Positions 24,450 through 34,738 of a stretch of 64,000 bases of DNA are shown here, piece by piece. The notes under the pieces were generated by a model. It ran no database searches. It saw nothing but the letters and a program-made list of their open reading frames with translations, and was not told where the DNA came from. How positions within the stretch are numbered: the first letter of the stretch is position 1; each line of letters begins with the position of its first letter. The stretch is taken from assembly GCF_003946345.1 (NCBI RefSeq), contig NZ_RHNY01000001.1, forward strand, positions 124,001 through 188,000, read 5' to 3'. This DNA is from Levilactobacillus tongjiangensis (GTDB taxonomy: Bacteria; Bacillota; Bacilli; Lactobacillales; Lactobacillaceae). Both the position numbers and the translations under genes were made by a program.

Positions 24450-25634
24450 ATGGTTCGACGTAGTATGAATCGAAATCAGTTGCATGACCAGAACCTGAAG
24501 TTTGTCCTGCAACAGATTTTTAACAATCACCCCACCTCGCGGATTGAAATTTCTCACCAGCTTAACCTGAATAAGTCCACGGTCTCATCGTTGTACAATA
24601 CCCTGATGGCCGAAGGTTACTTAACAGAACTAGGCTTGGGGGAGGCGTCAACCGCTGGTGGGCGGAAACCAACCTTGGTTGAGATCAACAATAGCTACGG
24701 CTACACGTTGACGTTTGATCTGGGCTACCGGCACCTGCACGCACTCGCAACTTGGCTCGACGGGAGTGTCTGGAAGTATGACCGGATCGATACCAAGGGC
24801 CAGTCAATTCATGAAATGGTCGACCGCATCAATCAGTACATCACGGATCTACAACGCGAAGATACTAGCAGTAATGGGCTACTTGGTATCTGCTTCTCCA
24901 TTCACGGGATCGTCTTCAACAACCAAGTGAAGACGTCACCATTTATTGATATGGATGGGGTAAACCTGGAACAGGTCTTCTCCACGGCCTACCAGGTGCC
25001 CGTCGTTTTGGAAAACGAAGCCAACCTGTCCGCTATTTATGAACGGGACTTTAACGGTGCCCGCCAGCTCAACAGTACGGTGACCGTCAGTATCCACAGA
25101 GGGATCGGTGCCGGGATTATCTTGCACCGCGACCTCTTCCGTGGGGAACACGGGGATGCTGGTGAAATCGGTCAGACCATCGCAGATATTCAGATGGATG
25201 CCGCGGATTCACCACATCCCGTGCACGCCGAAGATATTGGCTCAGAAGACGCCATTATCCAACGGATTGAGGACTTGAAGGGCGTCGACAATTTGGACCG
25301 AGCGGCCATCGTGAAGTTATATCGGGAACGGGATCCGGAAACGATGATGACATTGGCTAACTTTGCTGCCGCTATCGGGGGAATGCTCTACAATTTGATG
25401 CGTTCGTTGGATCCTGATGCGTTCTTCCTGAACTCACCGTTGGTTGAAGAGTTGCCAGAGCTATTGACCCAGATTCGTGCCATTTTTGCGAACTTAGCAC
25501 AGGTAGAAATGAGTATTGAGTTAACAAAGAATGCCCGTTTAGCCACGGTATTAGGTGGTTGCTCACTGATTACCCACCGGGTGTTAGGTCTGGATCACTT
25601 TGAATTAAACTTTGAACGGCCAGATGCCGAATAA
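24450..25634 (+). CDS. xylR: Xylose repressor XylR (ROK family)
   Basis: A 394-aa regulator. The N-terminal winged HTH is RIEISHQLNLNKSTVSSLYN near residues 31-50, and the rest is a ROK sugar-kinase-like domain (LLGICFSIHGIV, VVLENEANLSAIYERDF, GIGAGIIL, EHGDAGEIGQ). Xylose binding should release it from operators. It lies 3.6 kb upstream of xylA in the same direction, and three matching palindromes in the window (xylA, xylT-1, xylT-2) are its likely sites. Start ATG follows GAGGAGGG. Confidence 0.88.
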   Translation: MVRRSMNRNQLHDQNLKFVLQQIFNNHPTSRIEISHQLNLNKSTVSSLYNTLMAEGYLTELGLGEASTAGGRKPTLVEINNSYGYTLTFDLGYRHLHALATWLDGSVWKYDRIDTKGQSIHEMVDRINQYITDLQREDTSSNGLLGICFSIHGIVFNNQVKTSPFIDMDGVNLEQVFSTAYQVPVVLENEANLSAIYERDFNGARQLNSTVTVSIHRGIGAGIILHRDLFRGEHGDAGEIGQTIADIQMDAADSPHPVHAEDIGSEDAIIQRIEDLKGVDNLDRAAIVKLYRERDPETMMTLANFAAAIGGMLYNLMRSLDPDAFFLNSPLVEELPELLTQIRAIFANLAQVEMSIELTKNARLATVLGGCSLITHRVLGLDHFELNFERPDAE

Positions 25635-25646
25635 AATTAGACATGT

Positions 25647-25679
25647 AAAAAGACGTGCAGAATTGCACGTCTTTTTTTA
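25647..25679. terminator. Bidirectional terminator between xylR and surface-protein gene
   Basis: AAAAAGACGTGCAG pairs with TGCACGTCTTTTTTT (stem AGACGTGCA/TGCACGTCT). Confidence 0.85.
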
Positions 25680-25688
25680 TATCATGAG

Positions 25689-27911
25689 TTAGTCTTGTTT
25701 CCGCCAGATACCCCATCCAATTAGAGAACTGAGCAAGAGGGCGATTCCGATGAGTGGTGAGGAAGCTGATTCACTGGTTTGTGGTAATGCACTTTTTTGC
25801 TGCTTAGTGGCAGCATTCCAGGCAACTGAGTCCTGCATTGTAGCGCCGACCTTAGCGTTACCGTTAGCGGAAAGGGTGGTGGTTTGACCAGCCACCGTGG
25901 CGGCGCTGCCCCCGCGCTGGTTGTTGATGATGCCGGCGGCGTTACCACCATTCTGGGCGGCTACTTGGGTGGGCGTAGTCGTGGTCGTAGTTAGTTTTTT
26001 GGCCGGTTTACTAGGCTTCTTAGGCCGAGTGGTGTTACCGGTGTCCCCGGTACTTCCGGTCTCGTCAGTTTTATTGGCCCGGTAAATATATGTTACCTCA
26101 AGATCTGTCGTGCCAAACGTCCCGGTGGCGTTGGTTGGCGTGGCAGTCAACGTGTACCCGGACAAGGTTAGTGGCGCGGTTTGATAAGGGGTGCCAGTAT
26201 CGCCGGTCAGGACTTTGTCTGTGGCGAGTTGTTGGCCTTGTTGGTCGACGTAGTGGATGATCACTGAGGAGTGGGTGGTTGGTGTGACAACTGGTGGTGT
26301 TGCCTGCTTTTCATAAACGAAGGTGATGTCGATGGGGGTGTCCGCGTAAGTCCCAGTCGTTTCACCAATTGTTTGGACGAGTGTGTAACCGTCGATGACT
26401 GTGTCTTCAGCGGGAACCGTGTAGGCGTCACCGATCATCCCAGCGGGGAGGGTCGTATCGTCCTTGATGGCCTTGCCGGTGCTGTCTTGGTAGTGCAGGG
26501 TGATGGCCTCGGCCGGTTGCGGGTTGACGTAAGGAATGAAGAGGCGAATCGTGATAAATTTGCCTTCGCCAGAGCCCGAGAAGTCCTCAATCAAGTAGTA
26601 CTTGACTGGGTTTTGAACAGCCGTGAAACCAGGCCAAACCCCATAATTGGATGGTGAAACTTGGTCAGGTAAGTCGAGAAAAGTCACGCTACCATCGGCG
26701 TTGGTGGTGGGGTTGCCGTCCGCGTCAGTTTTAATGTGGCCACCCCGGTAGTACATGCGCATGAGTCCGCCACCGTTCATGTGATCCTGATAGATGGTTT
26801 CCAAAATTTGGTCGTCGTTGTAATCGGATGGAATGTCGATCGATAACTTACCCGAGAAGTTCTTGGGTAGTTTGACGAGTTGCGGAATGGTGATTGTGGG
26901 GTTAGCTGGGTCCACGACGTAGTTGGTCGTCAGCGTTGCTTGTTGTTCGGAAAATTCAAGATTGGTGAATTGGTTGTAATCTAATGAAGAGAAATCGTAA
27001 ACGCCATTGCCGTTGAGAATTAGTGTTTTCAGTTGGGTCAGGTTAGCTAACGGGGTAACGTCGCTGACGTGGTTGTTGGAGAGGTCTAAATAAGTTAGCT
27101 TAGTTAGCGCACTTAATGGCGAAATGTCTGTGATGTCGCCTCAATCGTAGCCTAACAACATCATATCGTTGGTACTCCAAGATAAATCCAGATACGTTAG
27201 ATTCGTAGCGAATTCCAATCCCTGCAGAGAGTAGGGATGAATCCCGTCGTTGGAGGTGGTGGTAGCGATGTTCATGTGGCCAACTTCGAGCTTGGTCAAT
27301 TTTAACAGGTCGTCTTTGGTCAGGGCAGCCGCGTTCTTGCCGAGCGCAGCAGCCACGAGACTTTGCAGCTTTTTATTGGGCATCCACTGGTCAATCGTTT
27401 CTGCGGTAGCTGGGGCAGCCTTTGGCACGGCGACCTTAGGGGCGGAATAGGCTGGCAACTGGGCCATACGACTGGTTGGCCGACTAATTTGAAGATTTTT
27501 CGCCAGTGGCGGCGTTGTTATGTTGTCCGGGTTGGGTGTTTGTTCAGATGTCTTAGGAGTATGTACGGCTATTTCAGAGGACTTGGCTACTGGCGTCGGG
27601 GTCGCTGCTGACGTTGATGCGGGTTGGATTGCTGGTGTTTCCTTTAGTTTTGACTCCTGCTGGTCGATTGTCGGCTCAGTCGATTGGCTGGCAGTGGGTC
27701 TTAATTTGGTCGTTGTGGCAGTTGTTTCTGGAGCTGATGGGTCTGGTTGAGCTGCGGTGGTTGACTGGTCGTTATCAGCGGTGGTGTCCGCACTGGCTTG
27801 TGTTCCACCAAAGGTGACTGCTATTCCAGCGGTGACAATACTGGCGAAAACCCAGGCACGACCGTTTTTATACATTTTGTAGTGTCGTGATTGGTTGTTA
27901 CCCTTAAACAT
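25689..27911 (-). pseudogene. LPQTS-anchored surface protein with LRR and MucBP domains, interrupted by an in-frame TGA
   Basis: Start ATG (27911) follows GGGGGAG with 6-nt spacing. The N-terminus has a KxYKxGKxW-type signal (HYKMYKNGRAWVFAS). A Ser/Thr/Pro-rich spacer, leucine-rich repeats (LTYLDLSNNHVSDVTPL), a bacterial lectin-like/MucBP region with two MucBP-like units, a TTTTTP-rich wall spacer and the sortase motif LPQTS with a membrane tail follow. A TGA at 27141-27143 splits the frame inside the LRR block; the same frame continues without other stops for about 480 codons. It may be a nonsense allele or need readthrough. If translation ends there, no anchor is made. It probably binds mucus or host polysaccharide when intact. 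Confidence 0.8.
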
Positions 27912-28080
27912 TTTAAACTCCCCCTCAGGATAAATGACTTCCAAAGACAGTGTTGCCATTGATCAGGAACAAAAATGATTGCTAGCAGTGGCAGACTTTC
28001 AACTGGTTCTAGTGTTAAATTTTGTAAATCGTTATCGAACCAAGAATAGTCAGGCATTATAGGCTTCAGTCTCATCCAGC

Positions 28081-28195
28081 CACCTGAGGCTGTCAGAGAT
28101 TACGCCTGCTGTGGGGAACGCCTTCGGCCTGAAAGGCGGTCCTTCAGCTCGGTTTGAAGCCTGGAAAAACGCCAGTCTCCAAACACGTTCCACTA
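28081..28195 (+). repeat. Truncated structured repeat, type I, copy 4
   Basis: The left part matches type I (GCTGTGGGGAACGCC, then CTTCAGCTCGG and the hairpin GTTTG..CTGG / CCAG..CAAAC). No complementary outer right arm exists. It ends at the border of copy 5, as if copy 5 had arrived inside it. Confidence 0.6.
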
Positions 28196-28198
28196 GAT

Positions 28199-28369
28199 AG
28201 CCGAGAGTGAGCCTAATTTGGACTCAGCCGTGGGATTTTCAAGTGGGTTTCTTGAAAATGGCGACTTGAAGACGTGTTTTGCGGCTTCAAGCGAGGGGCA
28301 AGACCGCTTTTTGGCTTGTCCCGTCCTGCCCACCGCGTTCCAGTCCAAATTTGGCGAACGGTAAGGCGA
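28199..28369 (-). repeat. Structured intergenic repeat, type II, copy 5
   Basis: Outer arms 28211-28224 and 28342-28355 pair over 14 bp with one mismatch. On the minus strand hairpin 1 is GGGACAAG / CTTGCCCC around CCAAAAAGCGGT. A second hairpin (GCTTGAAG against CTTCAAGT) and a third (ATTTTCAAG / CTTGAAAAT) follow. Flanks CGCCTTACCG and CTCTCGGCTA match type II. Confidence 0.8.
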
Positions 28370-28511
28370 CAATTTCCCACGATGTCTGACTAAATCCTAA
28401 TACCCAATTCTTGTTGTACCAGGTATAGTGGGTGTTTCAGTGCTTTCAACCTTTAGTAACTGAAAAATGCTTACTAAGTTCGCTGGGGAAGTTAGCAAGC
28501 ATCGCAATTCG

Positions 28512-28838
28512 TTAGTCATGCTCTCTAACGCGGCGCAGTTGACGGCCTATCAGTCCCGTTCCAATAAGGCAGAGGCCGATACCTAACCAGGGCGAAACAA
28601 TCTGGTCACTGGTTTGTGGTAACAGCGCTTTTTGTTGGTGAGCGGCGTTCCAGGTAACTGAATTCTTCACGGCGGCCCTGACCTTGGCATTGGGGTCGAC
28701 CTTGCGCGTAACCTGCGAAGCGGCTGAGGCTTTGGTCGTTGTCGTCACGGTGATTCCCCCAAAGGTGCACAGTAAACCAATGACGATTAGCAGGGGGAGC
28801 AGATGGCGCCCCCATTGATGATTTATATGTAAATCCAT
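28512..28838 (-). CDS. Very short LPQTS cell-wall-anchored protein
   Basis: 108 aa: an N-terminal signal (hydrophobic 15-38, Ala-Ser-Ala cleavage near 40), about 30 mature residues, then LPQTS, a hydrophobic segment and a basic tail. The pre-anchor stretch KNSVTWNAAHQQKALLPQTS closely matches DSVAWNAATKQQKSALPQTS of the surface protein upstream. So it looks like that protein with its binding domains removed. Start ATG follows GGGAGGGATATCTG. It may be an evolved mini-protein or a deletion remnant. Confidence 0.65.
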   Translation of the reverse strand: MDLHINHQWGRHLLPLLIVIGLLCTFGGITVTTTTKASAASQVTRKVDPNAKVRAAVKNSVTWNAAHQQKALLPQTSDQIVSPWLGIGLCLIGTGLIGRQLRRVREHD

Positions 28839-29211
28839 CAGATATCCCTCCCAGATAAATGAGTTGTGACCTTACCCATTAATTGCCTTCATTATAAGAA
28901 GAATAATTCTTAAATTCACCAATTTGGATGTGACAATTTTCACAGACACTGGTTTTTCCCGTCACAGACTGGTTTCAGTTTATTAAGTTTATCGCCCAAC
29001 TAAGCTGGTTGGGGGAGGAAGTAGGTGCCACCAAAGACTGGGGATAAATTCTTTTGGAACGCGGATAGTTGGTAGCACAAGGATTAAGCGCAACCGCTAT
29101 CATTTTTCTGGAAAAAGTTTTCGAAAACGCTTGCATTTAGATTGTTCCCTGTTATACTAGGATTTGTAAGTTGGTTGTCGCAACGAACTAACTAGGAGGG
29201 TTTTACTAATT
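28839..29211 (+). promoter_or_regulatory. xylA promoter region: cre, promoter and XylR operator
   Basis: cre-like TCGAAAACGCTTGCA (29121-29135, one mismatch to WTGNAANCGNWNNCW) overlaps the -35 TTGCAT (29131-29136). TATACT (29153-29158) follows with a 16-bp spacer. The palindrome GTTGGTTG-N7-GAACTAAC (29170-29192) lies just downstream of -10 where a repressor would block transcription. AGGAGG precedes ATG 29212. Confidence 0.8.
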
Positions 29212-30567
29212 ATGGATACTAAAACAAGTTATTGGAAAGGCATCGACAAGATTCAATACGTCGGGCACTCAGATAAAAAGTCAGGCTTAGGGTTCCAGTA
29301 CTACAACCCAGAAGAAGTTATTGGCGGTAAGAAAATGAAGGATTGGTTACGGTTTGCCGTAGCTTACTGGCACACATTCGATCAACGTTTGGTTGACCCA
29401 TTCGGTGATGGAACTGCCCAACGTCCTTACGACAAGTACACAGATCCAATGGACTTGGCTTTAGCCAAGGTTGATGCTGCATTTGAATTTTACGACAAAT
29501 TAGGTGTAGATTACCTTTGCTTCCACGATCGTGACTTAGCTCCAGAAGGCGACACTTTACGTGAAACCAACGCTAACTTGGACAAAGTCGTTGACAAGAT
29601 CGTCGAATACCAAAAGACGAGTGGCATGAAGGTTCTGTGGAACACGTCAAACATGTTCACGAACCCTCGCTTCGTTGAAGGGGCTGCTACTTCTCCATAC
29701 GCTGACATCTTTGCTTACTGTGCCGCTCAATTGAAGCATAGTTTGGAAATTGGTAAGCGCGTTGGCTCCGAAAACTATGTCTTCTGGGGTGGCCGTGAAG
29801 GTTACGAATCACTCTGGAACACGAACATGAAGGAAGAACAAGAACATGCTGCTAAGTTCTTCCACATGGCTAAGGACTACGCTAACGAAATTGGCTTCGA
29901 TGCACAAATGTTGCTCGAACCAAAGCCTAAGGAACCAACGACTCACCAATACGACTTCGATGCCGCAACCACCATTGCCTTCATGAAGGAATATGGTTTG
30001 GACAAAGACTTCAAGTTGAACTTGGAAGGTAACCACGCTAACTTAGCTGGTCACACTTACCAACACGAAATCCGGACTGCCCGTGAAGCAGGTCTGTTAG
30101 GTTCATTGGATGCCAACCAAGGCGACAAGCTGATCGGCTGGGATATTGATGAATACCCATCTAACCTGTACGAAACGACTGCTGCAATGTACGAAGTTGT
30201 TGAAAACGGCAGCATCGGCCCTCGCGGTGGTTTGAACTTCGATGCTAAGCCTCGTCGTTCATCATTTGCCCCAGAAGACCTCTTCTACGGCCACATCGTA
30301 GGTATGGACAGCTTTGCTGCCGGCTTACGGGTTGCTGTTGCTATGAAGGAAGACGGCTTCTTAGACAACTTGAAGAAGGACCGTTACAGTTCATACGAAT
30401 CCGGTATCGGTGCTGATATCGAAAGCGGCAAGGCAGACTTCAAGTCCCTTGAAAAGTACGCTATCGACAAGCCACAATCAGAATTGATTGCTGCTACGCA
30501 CTCTGACCACTTGGAAGAAGTCAAGGATACGATCAACCATTACATCATTGACACTCTGAGCAAGTAA
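29212..30567 (+). CDS. xylA: Xylose isomerase
   Basis: A 451-aa cytoplasmic enzyme converting D-xylose to D-xylulose, with Mg or Mn. The family signatures are CFHDRDL (His/Asp active site near residue 103), the metal-ligand block [18 protein letters not shown] near 240, the [12 protein letters not shown] segment near 270 and LDANQGD near 302. The length is that of class II XylA. It is controlled by XylR and CcpA sites upstream and followed by a strong terminator, then two structured repeats before xylB, so the xyl genes are not one tight operon. Confidence 0.95.
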   Translation: MDTKTSYWKGIDKIQYVGHSDKKSGLGFQYYNPEEVIGGKKMKDWLRFAVAYWHTFDQRLVDPFGDGTAQRPYDKYTDPMDLALAKVDAAFEFYDKLGVDYLCFHDRDLAPEGDTLRETNANLDKVVDKIVEYQKTSGMKVLWNTSNMFTNPRFVEGAATSPYADIFAYCAAQLKHSLEIGKRVGSENYVFWGGREGYESLWNTNMKEEQEHAAKFFHMAKDYANEIGFDAQMLLEPKPKEPTTHQYDFDAATTIAFMKEYGLDKDFKLNLEGNHANLAGHTYQHEIRTAREAGLLGSLDANQGDKLIGWDIDEYPSNLYETTAAMYEVVENGSIGPRGGLNFDAKPRRSSFAPEDLFYGHIVGMDSFAAGLRVAVAMKEDGFLDNLKKDRYSSYESGIGADIESGKADFKSLEKYAIDKPQSELIAATHSDHLEEVKDTINHYIIDTLSK

Positions 30568-30598
30568 TCTCGGACTTTGCGAAAATAAATATCATATA

Positions 30599-30636
30599 GA
30601 ATGGCGGACGGACGGTGTGTTCGTCCGCCATTTTTA
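30599..30636 (+). terminator. Terminator after xylA
   Basis: AATGGCGGACG pairs with CGTCCGCCATT, then T tract. Confidence 0.85.
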
Positions 30637-30659
30637 TGCTTGTGACTATGGTTAACGTG

Positions 30660-30832
30660 GTGTCGCCTGCGGCCGCCAGCTACTGCGCTGTGGGGCAACC
30701 TTTTCAGCCAAAGTGCGGTCTGAAAAGGCACGAGAGAACCCCGCCTAACCCGCGTGTTTCCCTCGTGGCCCGTGGTCTAAGCTAGCTAACACCACCATCA
30801 CTGCGCAGTAACTGGCGGCCTCCGGCTCTAGA
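30660..30832 (+). repeat. Structured intergenic repeat, type I, copy 6
   Basis: Outer arms 30666-30688 and 30803-30825 pair over 23 bp with three mismatches. Hairpin 1 is CCTTTTCAG (30699-30707) / CTGAAAAGG (30720-30728), nine perfect pairs around CCAAAGTGCGGT. Hairpin 2 is CACGAGAGAA / TTTCCCTCGTG and hairpin 3 GTGGTCTAAGCT / AGCTAACACCAC with CTAA/TAAC bubble. Confidence 0.85.
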
Positions 30833-31040
30833 TAGTTGAGGTGGCCACGCAAAACGATGTCTGGCACATGACTGTGATATTCTTGTTAGGCTTTCTAAGT
30901 GATAGAGGTCTGTAAAGTGTTAGATTTACTCACGTAATTTATCTGAAATAATAACTGTTTTAACATAATTAGGATAACCAAACGAATAGATGGCTAGGCC
31001 CATTCACCAGTGTATTAGCAACGGCATGTTGCCAGTAGTT

Positions 31041-31216
31041 AGCTGGAGGTGGGGACGGGTCACGCAGTGTCGATGTTCTTAGTGGCGGTTTTTGCCGCTT
31101 AGAACATGGGCCGCACTTGGTGACCCACGGTTCTGGTGGGGCACCAAGTCGCCGCGGAAGACCGCTTTGTGGCTTCCGGGGTTGCCCCACAGCGTGACCC
31201 GTCCCCACCGGAAGCG
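31041..31216 (-). repeat. Structured intergenic repeat, type I, copy 7
   Basis: Outer arms 31048-31065 and 31192-31209 are perfectly complementary (18 bp). On the minus strand hairpin 1 is CCCCGGAAG / CTTCCGCGG around CCACAAAGCGGT. Hairpin 2 is ACTTGGTG...CACCAAGT. Hairpin 3 is ATGTTCTAAGCGGC / GCCACTAAGAACAT. It lies between xylA and xylB, opposite to copy 6. Confidence 0.85.
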
Positions 31217-31274
31217 ACCTAACCCGCTGACTAAAGACTAAACGATAAAGCAAAATATTTAGGAGGAATGACCG

Positions 31275-32786
31275 ATGGGGAAGTATGTACTCGGTGTTGA
31301 CCTAGGGACCAGTGCCGTTAAGGTGTCGGCCTTAGACCACAGTGGGCAAATTGTCGCCCAAGAAAGTTTTGACTATGATTTGATTCAAAAGAAGCCTGGC
31401 TATAACGAACAGAACCCAGAGGACTGGGTTTCTGGAACAACGGTGGCGATTGTGCGGTTGATTTTAAACGATCACTTAGATGCCGCTGACATTGAAGGCC
31501 TGAGTTACTCTGGACAAATGCACGGGATGGTTCTGCTTGACGAAAATAAGAAAGTTTTACGTCCCGCTATTTTGTGGAACGATACGCGGACCACGCCACA
31601 ACGTGAAGAAATTGAAGCCAAGATGGGCGACGAATTTGTCGACATCACTGGGAACCAACCCCTCGAAGGCTTTACGCTGACGAAATTACTTTGGGTCAAA
31701 GAAAACGAACCTGACATTTGGGCTAAGGCTAAGTACTTTGTCCTGCCTAAAGACTACGTGCGTTATCGGATGACAGGTAACCTGGCCATGGACTATTCAG
31801 ATGCGACTGGGACCGTTCTCCTCGACGTTGCGAAGGGTGAATGGAGCCAGAAAATTTGTGATACCTTTGATATCCCAATGAGCATGTGCCCACCTTTGAT
31901 CAAGTCCGTTGATTTTGCTGGGACGGTTACACCGGCCTATGCCGAATTCTCTGGCTTGACCACGGCCACTAAGGTCTATGGTGGTGCCGCTGATAACGCT
32001 GCTGGTGCCGTTGGTGCCGGGATCCTGCATCCCAACATGGTTCTGTCCAGTATTGGGACGTCTGGGGTTGTTCTGAAGTATGAAGACACGGCTGACGTGA
32101 ACTATCACGGTGTCGTGCAGTTTGAAGACCACGCCATTCCCGACAAGTACTACTCTATGGGGGTCACTCTGGCAGCCGGTTATTCTTTGAGCTGGTTCAA
32201 GAAGACTTTCGCTCCAGAAGCCGATTTCACGGACTTTGTGGCCAGTGCGGCTAAAAGTACCGTTGGGGCCAATGGTCTGCTCTACACGCCCTATATCGTC
32301 GGTGAACGGGCACCATACGCCGACGCTGATATCCGGGGAAGCTTTACCGGGGTCGATGGCACTCACAAGCGCTACGACTTCGTACGGGCCGTTTTGGAGG
32401 GTATCGTCTTCTCCTTCCGTGATCTCTTTGACATCTACGAAGAAAATGGCGGCGACTTTGATACGGTCGTTTCCATTGGTGGTGGGGCCAAGAGTCCACT
32501 CTGGTTACAAATTCAAGCCGACATCTTTAACCGTAAAGTTGTCAGCCTGACGAATGAACAGGGCCCAGGGATGGGGGCCGCCATGATTGCGGCTACCGGT
32601 CTCGGCTGGTTTGACTCCCTGCAGGACTGTGCGGAAACCTTCGTGCACTTCGGTAAGGCTTATGAACCAAACCCTGAGAACGCCAAAAAGTACGCTAAGA
32701 TGCACAAAATCTACAAGCAGGTCTACCAACAGACCAAGTCGATCAGTGCGCAATTGCTGGACTACCGGCGCGAGGAACTTAACTAG
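31275..32786 (+). CDS. xylB: Xylulokinase
   Basis: A 503-aa FGGY-family kinase, ATP-dependent phosphorylation of D-xylulose to xylulose 5-phosphate for the phosphoketolase pathway. Motifs are [11 protein letters not shown] (residues 5-15), SGQMHGMV and WNDTRT (near 80-103), the [14 protein letters not shown] segment near 236 and the adenosine motif [13 protein letters not shown] near 405. AGGAGGAA precedes ATG 31275. No cre or xylose operator was seen directly upstream; it may be expressed with xylA by readthrough or from an unseen promoter. Confidence 0.95.
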   Translation: MGKYVLGVDLGTSAVKVSALDHSGQIVAQESFDYDLIQKKPGYNEQNPEDWVSGTTVAIVRLILNDHLDAADIEGLSYSGQMHGMVLLDENKKVLRPAILWNDTRTTPQREEIEAKMGDEFVDITGNQPLEGFTLTKLLWVKENEPDIWAKAKYFVLPKDYVRYRMTGNLAMDYSDATGTVLLDVAKGEWSQKICDTFDIPMSMCPPLIKSVDFAGTVTPAYAEFSGLTTATKVYGGAADNAAGAVGAGILHPNMVLSSIGTSGVVLKYEDTADVNYHGVVQFEDHAIPDKYYSMGVTLAAGYSLSWFKKTFAPEADFTDFVASAAKSTVGANGLLYTPYIVGERAPYADADIRGSFTGVDGTHKRYDFVRAVLEGIVFSFRDLFDIYEENGGDFDTVVSIGGGAKSPLWLQIQADIFNRKVVSLTNEQGPGMGAAMIAATGLGWFDSLQDCAETFVHFGKAYEPNPENAKKYAKMHKIYKQVYQQTKSISAQLLDYRREELN

Positions 32787-32827
32787 CGAGAAGCTTTTTA
32801 TCATTGAAATGCAAGTAATCTGATAGG

Positions 32828-32857
32828 AAAACCCGGCGAAATGCCGAGTTTTTTTTA
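32828..32857 (+). terminator. Terminator after xylB
   Basis: AAACCCGGC and GCCGAGTTT form a stem around GAAAT, followed by eight T. Confidence 0.8.
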
Positions 32858-32864
32858 TTTTCTC

Positions 32865-32935
32865 AAGAAAACGCTTCCAAAACGATTTAAACCATGTTAT
32901 TATATGCACATGGTTGGTTGAACCAATCAACCAAC
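32865..32935 (+). promoter_or_regulatory. cre and XylR operator of xylT-1
   Basis: cre-like AAGAAAACGCTTCCA (32865-32879, one mismatch) and the perfect palindrome GTTGGTTG-N7-CAACCAAC (32913-32935). About 105 bp separate the operator from the start codon, a rather long leader. Confidence 0.75.
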
Positions 32936-33039
32936 AACTGTTAAAAACACCAACTTACACTTACATTTTCAGCTATACTTCGTCACATACACTGCCACTT
33001 TAGAATTTTACGGCGAAAGCCGCATAAGGAGCGATATCT

Positions 33040-34413
33040 ATGCGAAAAGTTTCGACCGGATTTGTTTATTTCTTCGGGGCTTTGGGTGGATTACTATTCG
33101 GTTACGATACCGGGGTAATTTCCGGAGCCATTTTATTTATTCAAAAGCAGATGAACCTGGGTTCTTGGCAACAAGGCTGGGTCGTTAGTGCCGTTCTGTT
33201 GGGGGCCATTTTAGGGGCTGCCATCATCGGACCATCCTCTGACCGTTATGGCCGGCGGAAGTTACTGCTATTATCAGCAATTATTTTCTTCGTGGGGGCC
33301 TTGGGTTCCGCGTTCTCACCAGAGTTTTGGACATTAATTATTTCACGGGTCGTCCTCGGGATGGCCGTTGGGGCTGCCTCAGCCTTGATTCCAACTTACT
33401 TAGCTGAACTATCACCCGCTGACAAACGGGGGACGATGTCCAGTCTGTTCCAACTGATGGTTATGACCGGGATTCTGTTAGCCTACATCACCAACTACGG
33501 TTTTGCTGGCTTCTACACCGGCTGGCGTTGGATGTTAGGGTTTGCCGCAATTCCTGCCGCAATCCTGTTCTTAGGTGGGTTGATCTTACCTGAAAGTCCT
33601 CGTTTCTTAGTTAAAACGGGTCACAGTGACCACGCTCGTCAAATTCTGGACACCATGAACAAGCACAATACGCCCGTTGTTGAAAAAGAATTAGCACAAA
33701 TTGAAGAACAAGCTAAGATGAAGAACGGCGGCTGGAAAGAACTCTTTGGCCTGATGGTTCGTCCTTCATTGACGATTGGTATTGGTCTGGCTATTTTCCA
33801 ACAAGTTATGGGATGTAACACCGTGCTGTACTACGCACCAACTATCTTTACTGACGTTGGTTTCGGGGTCAACGCAGCCCTGTTAGCCCACATCGGTATC
33901 GGGATCTTTAACGTGATCGTTACTGCGATTGCCGTGATGATCATGGATAAGATCGACCGTAAGAAGATGTTGAATATTGGTGCCGTTGGGATGGGGATTT
34001 CCCTGTTCGTTATGAGTCTCGGGATGAAGTTCTCCGGTGGTTCTCAAACTGCAGCCATCATCTCCGTTATCGCCTTGACCATCTACATTGCTTTCTTCTC
34101 CGCAACCTGGGGTCCCGTAATGTGGGTTATGATTGGTGAAGTCTTCCCACTGAACATTCGTGGGTTAGGGAACTCCTTTGCTAGTGTGATCAACTGGACC
34201 GCTAACATGATCGTTTCCTTAACTTTCCCATCTCTGTTAGACTTCTTCGGTACTGGTAGTTTGTTTATCGGTTACGGGATTCTCTGCTTTGCTTCTATCT
34301 GGTTCGTTCAAAAGAAGGTCTTCGAAACTCGGAACCGTTCTTTGGAAGATATCGAAGCAACGTTGCGTGCTAAGGCGGACGAAAAAGAAGCTAGCCTGAA
34401 CGCTGCGAAATAA
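33040..34413 (+). CDS. xylT: D-xylose:H+ symporter XylT, copy 1
   Basis: A 457-aa sugar-porter MFS protein with 12 membrane segments. GRR motif (DRYGRRKLL near 65), PESPRFLVK near 185 and the FFSATWGPVMWVMIGE stretch near 350 define the family. Sequence and context match the L. brevis XylT type. AAGGAGCGATATCT precedes ATG. Upstream cre and palindrome place it under CcpA and XylR. Copy 2 follows. Confidence 0.93.
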   Translation: MRKVSTGFVYFFGALGGLLFGYDTGVISGAILFIQKQMNLGSWQQGWVVSAVLLGAILGAAIIGPSSDRYGRRKLLLLSAIIFFVGALGSAFSPEFWTLIISRVVLGMAVGAASALIPTYLAELSPADKRGTMSSLFQLMVMTGILLAYITNYGFAGFYTGWRWMLGFAAIPAAILFLGGLILPESPRFLVKTGHSDHARQILDTMNKHNTPVVEKELAQIEEQAKMKNGGWKELFGLMVRPSLTIGIGLAIFQQVMGCNTVLYYAPTIFTDVGFGVNAALLAHIGIGIFNVIVTAIAVMIMDKIDRKKMLNIGAVGMGISLFVMSLGMKFSGGSQTAAIISVIALTIYIAFFSATWGPVMWVMIGEVFPLNIRGLGNSFASVINWTANMIVSLTFPSLLDFFGTGSLFIGYGILCFASIWFVQKKVFETRNRSLEDIEATLRAKADEKEASLNAAK

Positions 34414-34432
34414 GTTAAGTATTTCCTTTGAT

Positions 34433-34477
34433 TGCGAGAGGGCCATTCCTGCGAGGATGGCTTTCTCGTTTTTTTGT
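34433..34477 (+). terminator. Terminator after xylT copy 1
   Basis: GCGAGAGGGCCAT pairs with ATGGCTTTCTCG (imperfect) and is followed by seven T. Confidence 0.65.
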
Positions 34478-34600
34478 AAAAAATTTTAAAGTGACTTGGA
34501 TTTATCATTGGTGGTGAGAAACATAGAGTTTATAAGGAAAGTCACGAGATTGTGCTGTGAAACCGTTTACCCTGATTGCGAAAACCTTCACGAAATTCCG

Positions 34601-34670
34601 TAGGAAACGCTTTCAAAAATTTGATGAAAGTGCTATCATAGCTTCTAGTTGGTTGTGGCAATCAGCCAAC
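34601..34670 (+). promoter_or_regulatory. cre and XylR operator of xylT-2
   Basis: cre-like TAGGAAACGCTTTCA (34601-34615, one mismatch) and palindrome GTTGGTTG-N7-CAGCCAAC (34648-34670) with the same 8-7-8 geometry as at xylA and xylT-1. Confidence 0.75.
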
Positions 34671-34738
34671 GCTAAATGTGCCAACTTACATATTGCAAAA
34701 AAATTATGCGGCGACGAACCGTCAAAGGAAGTAAGAAC

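Noticed and set aside
30969-31253. 94-codon minus-strand ORF before xylB
   Set aside because: Lies in a structured repeat and has no ribosome site or family resemblance.
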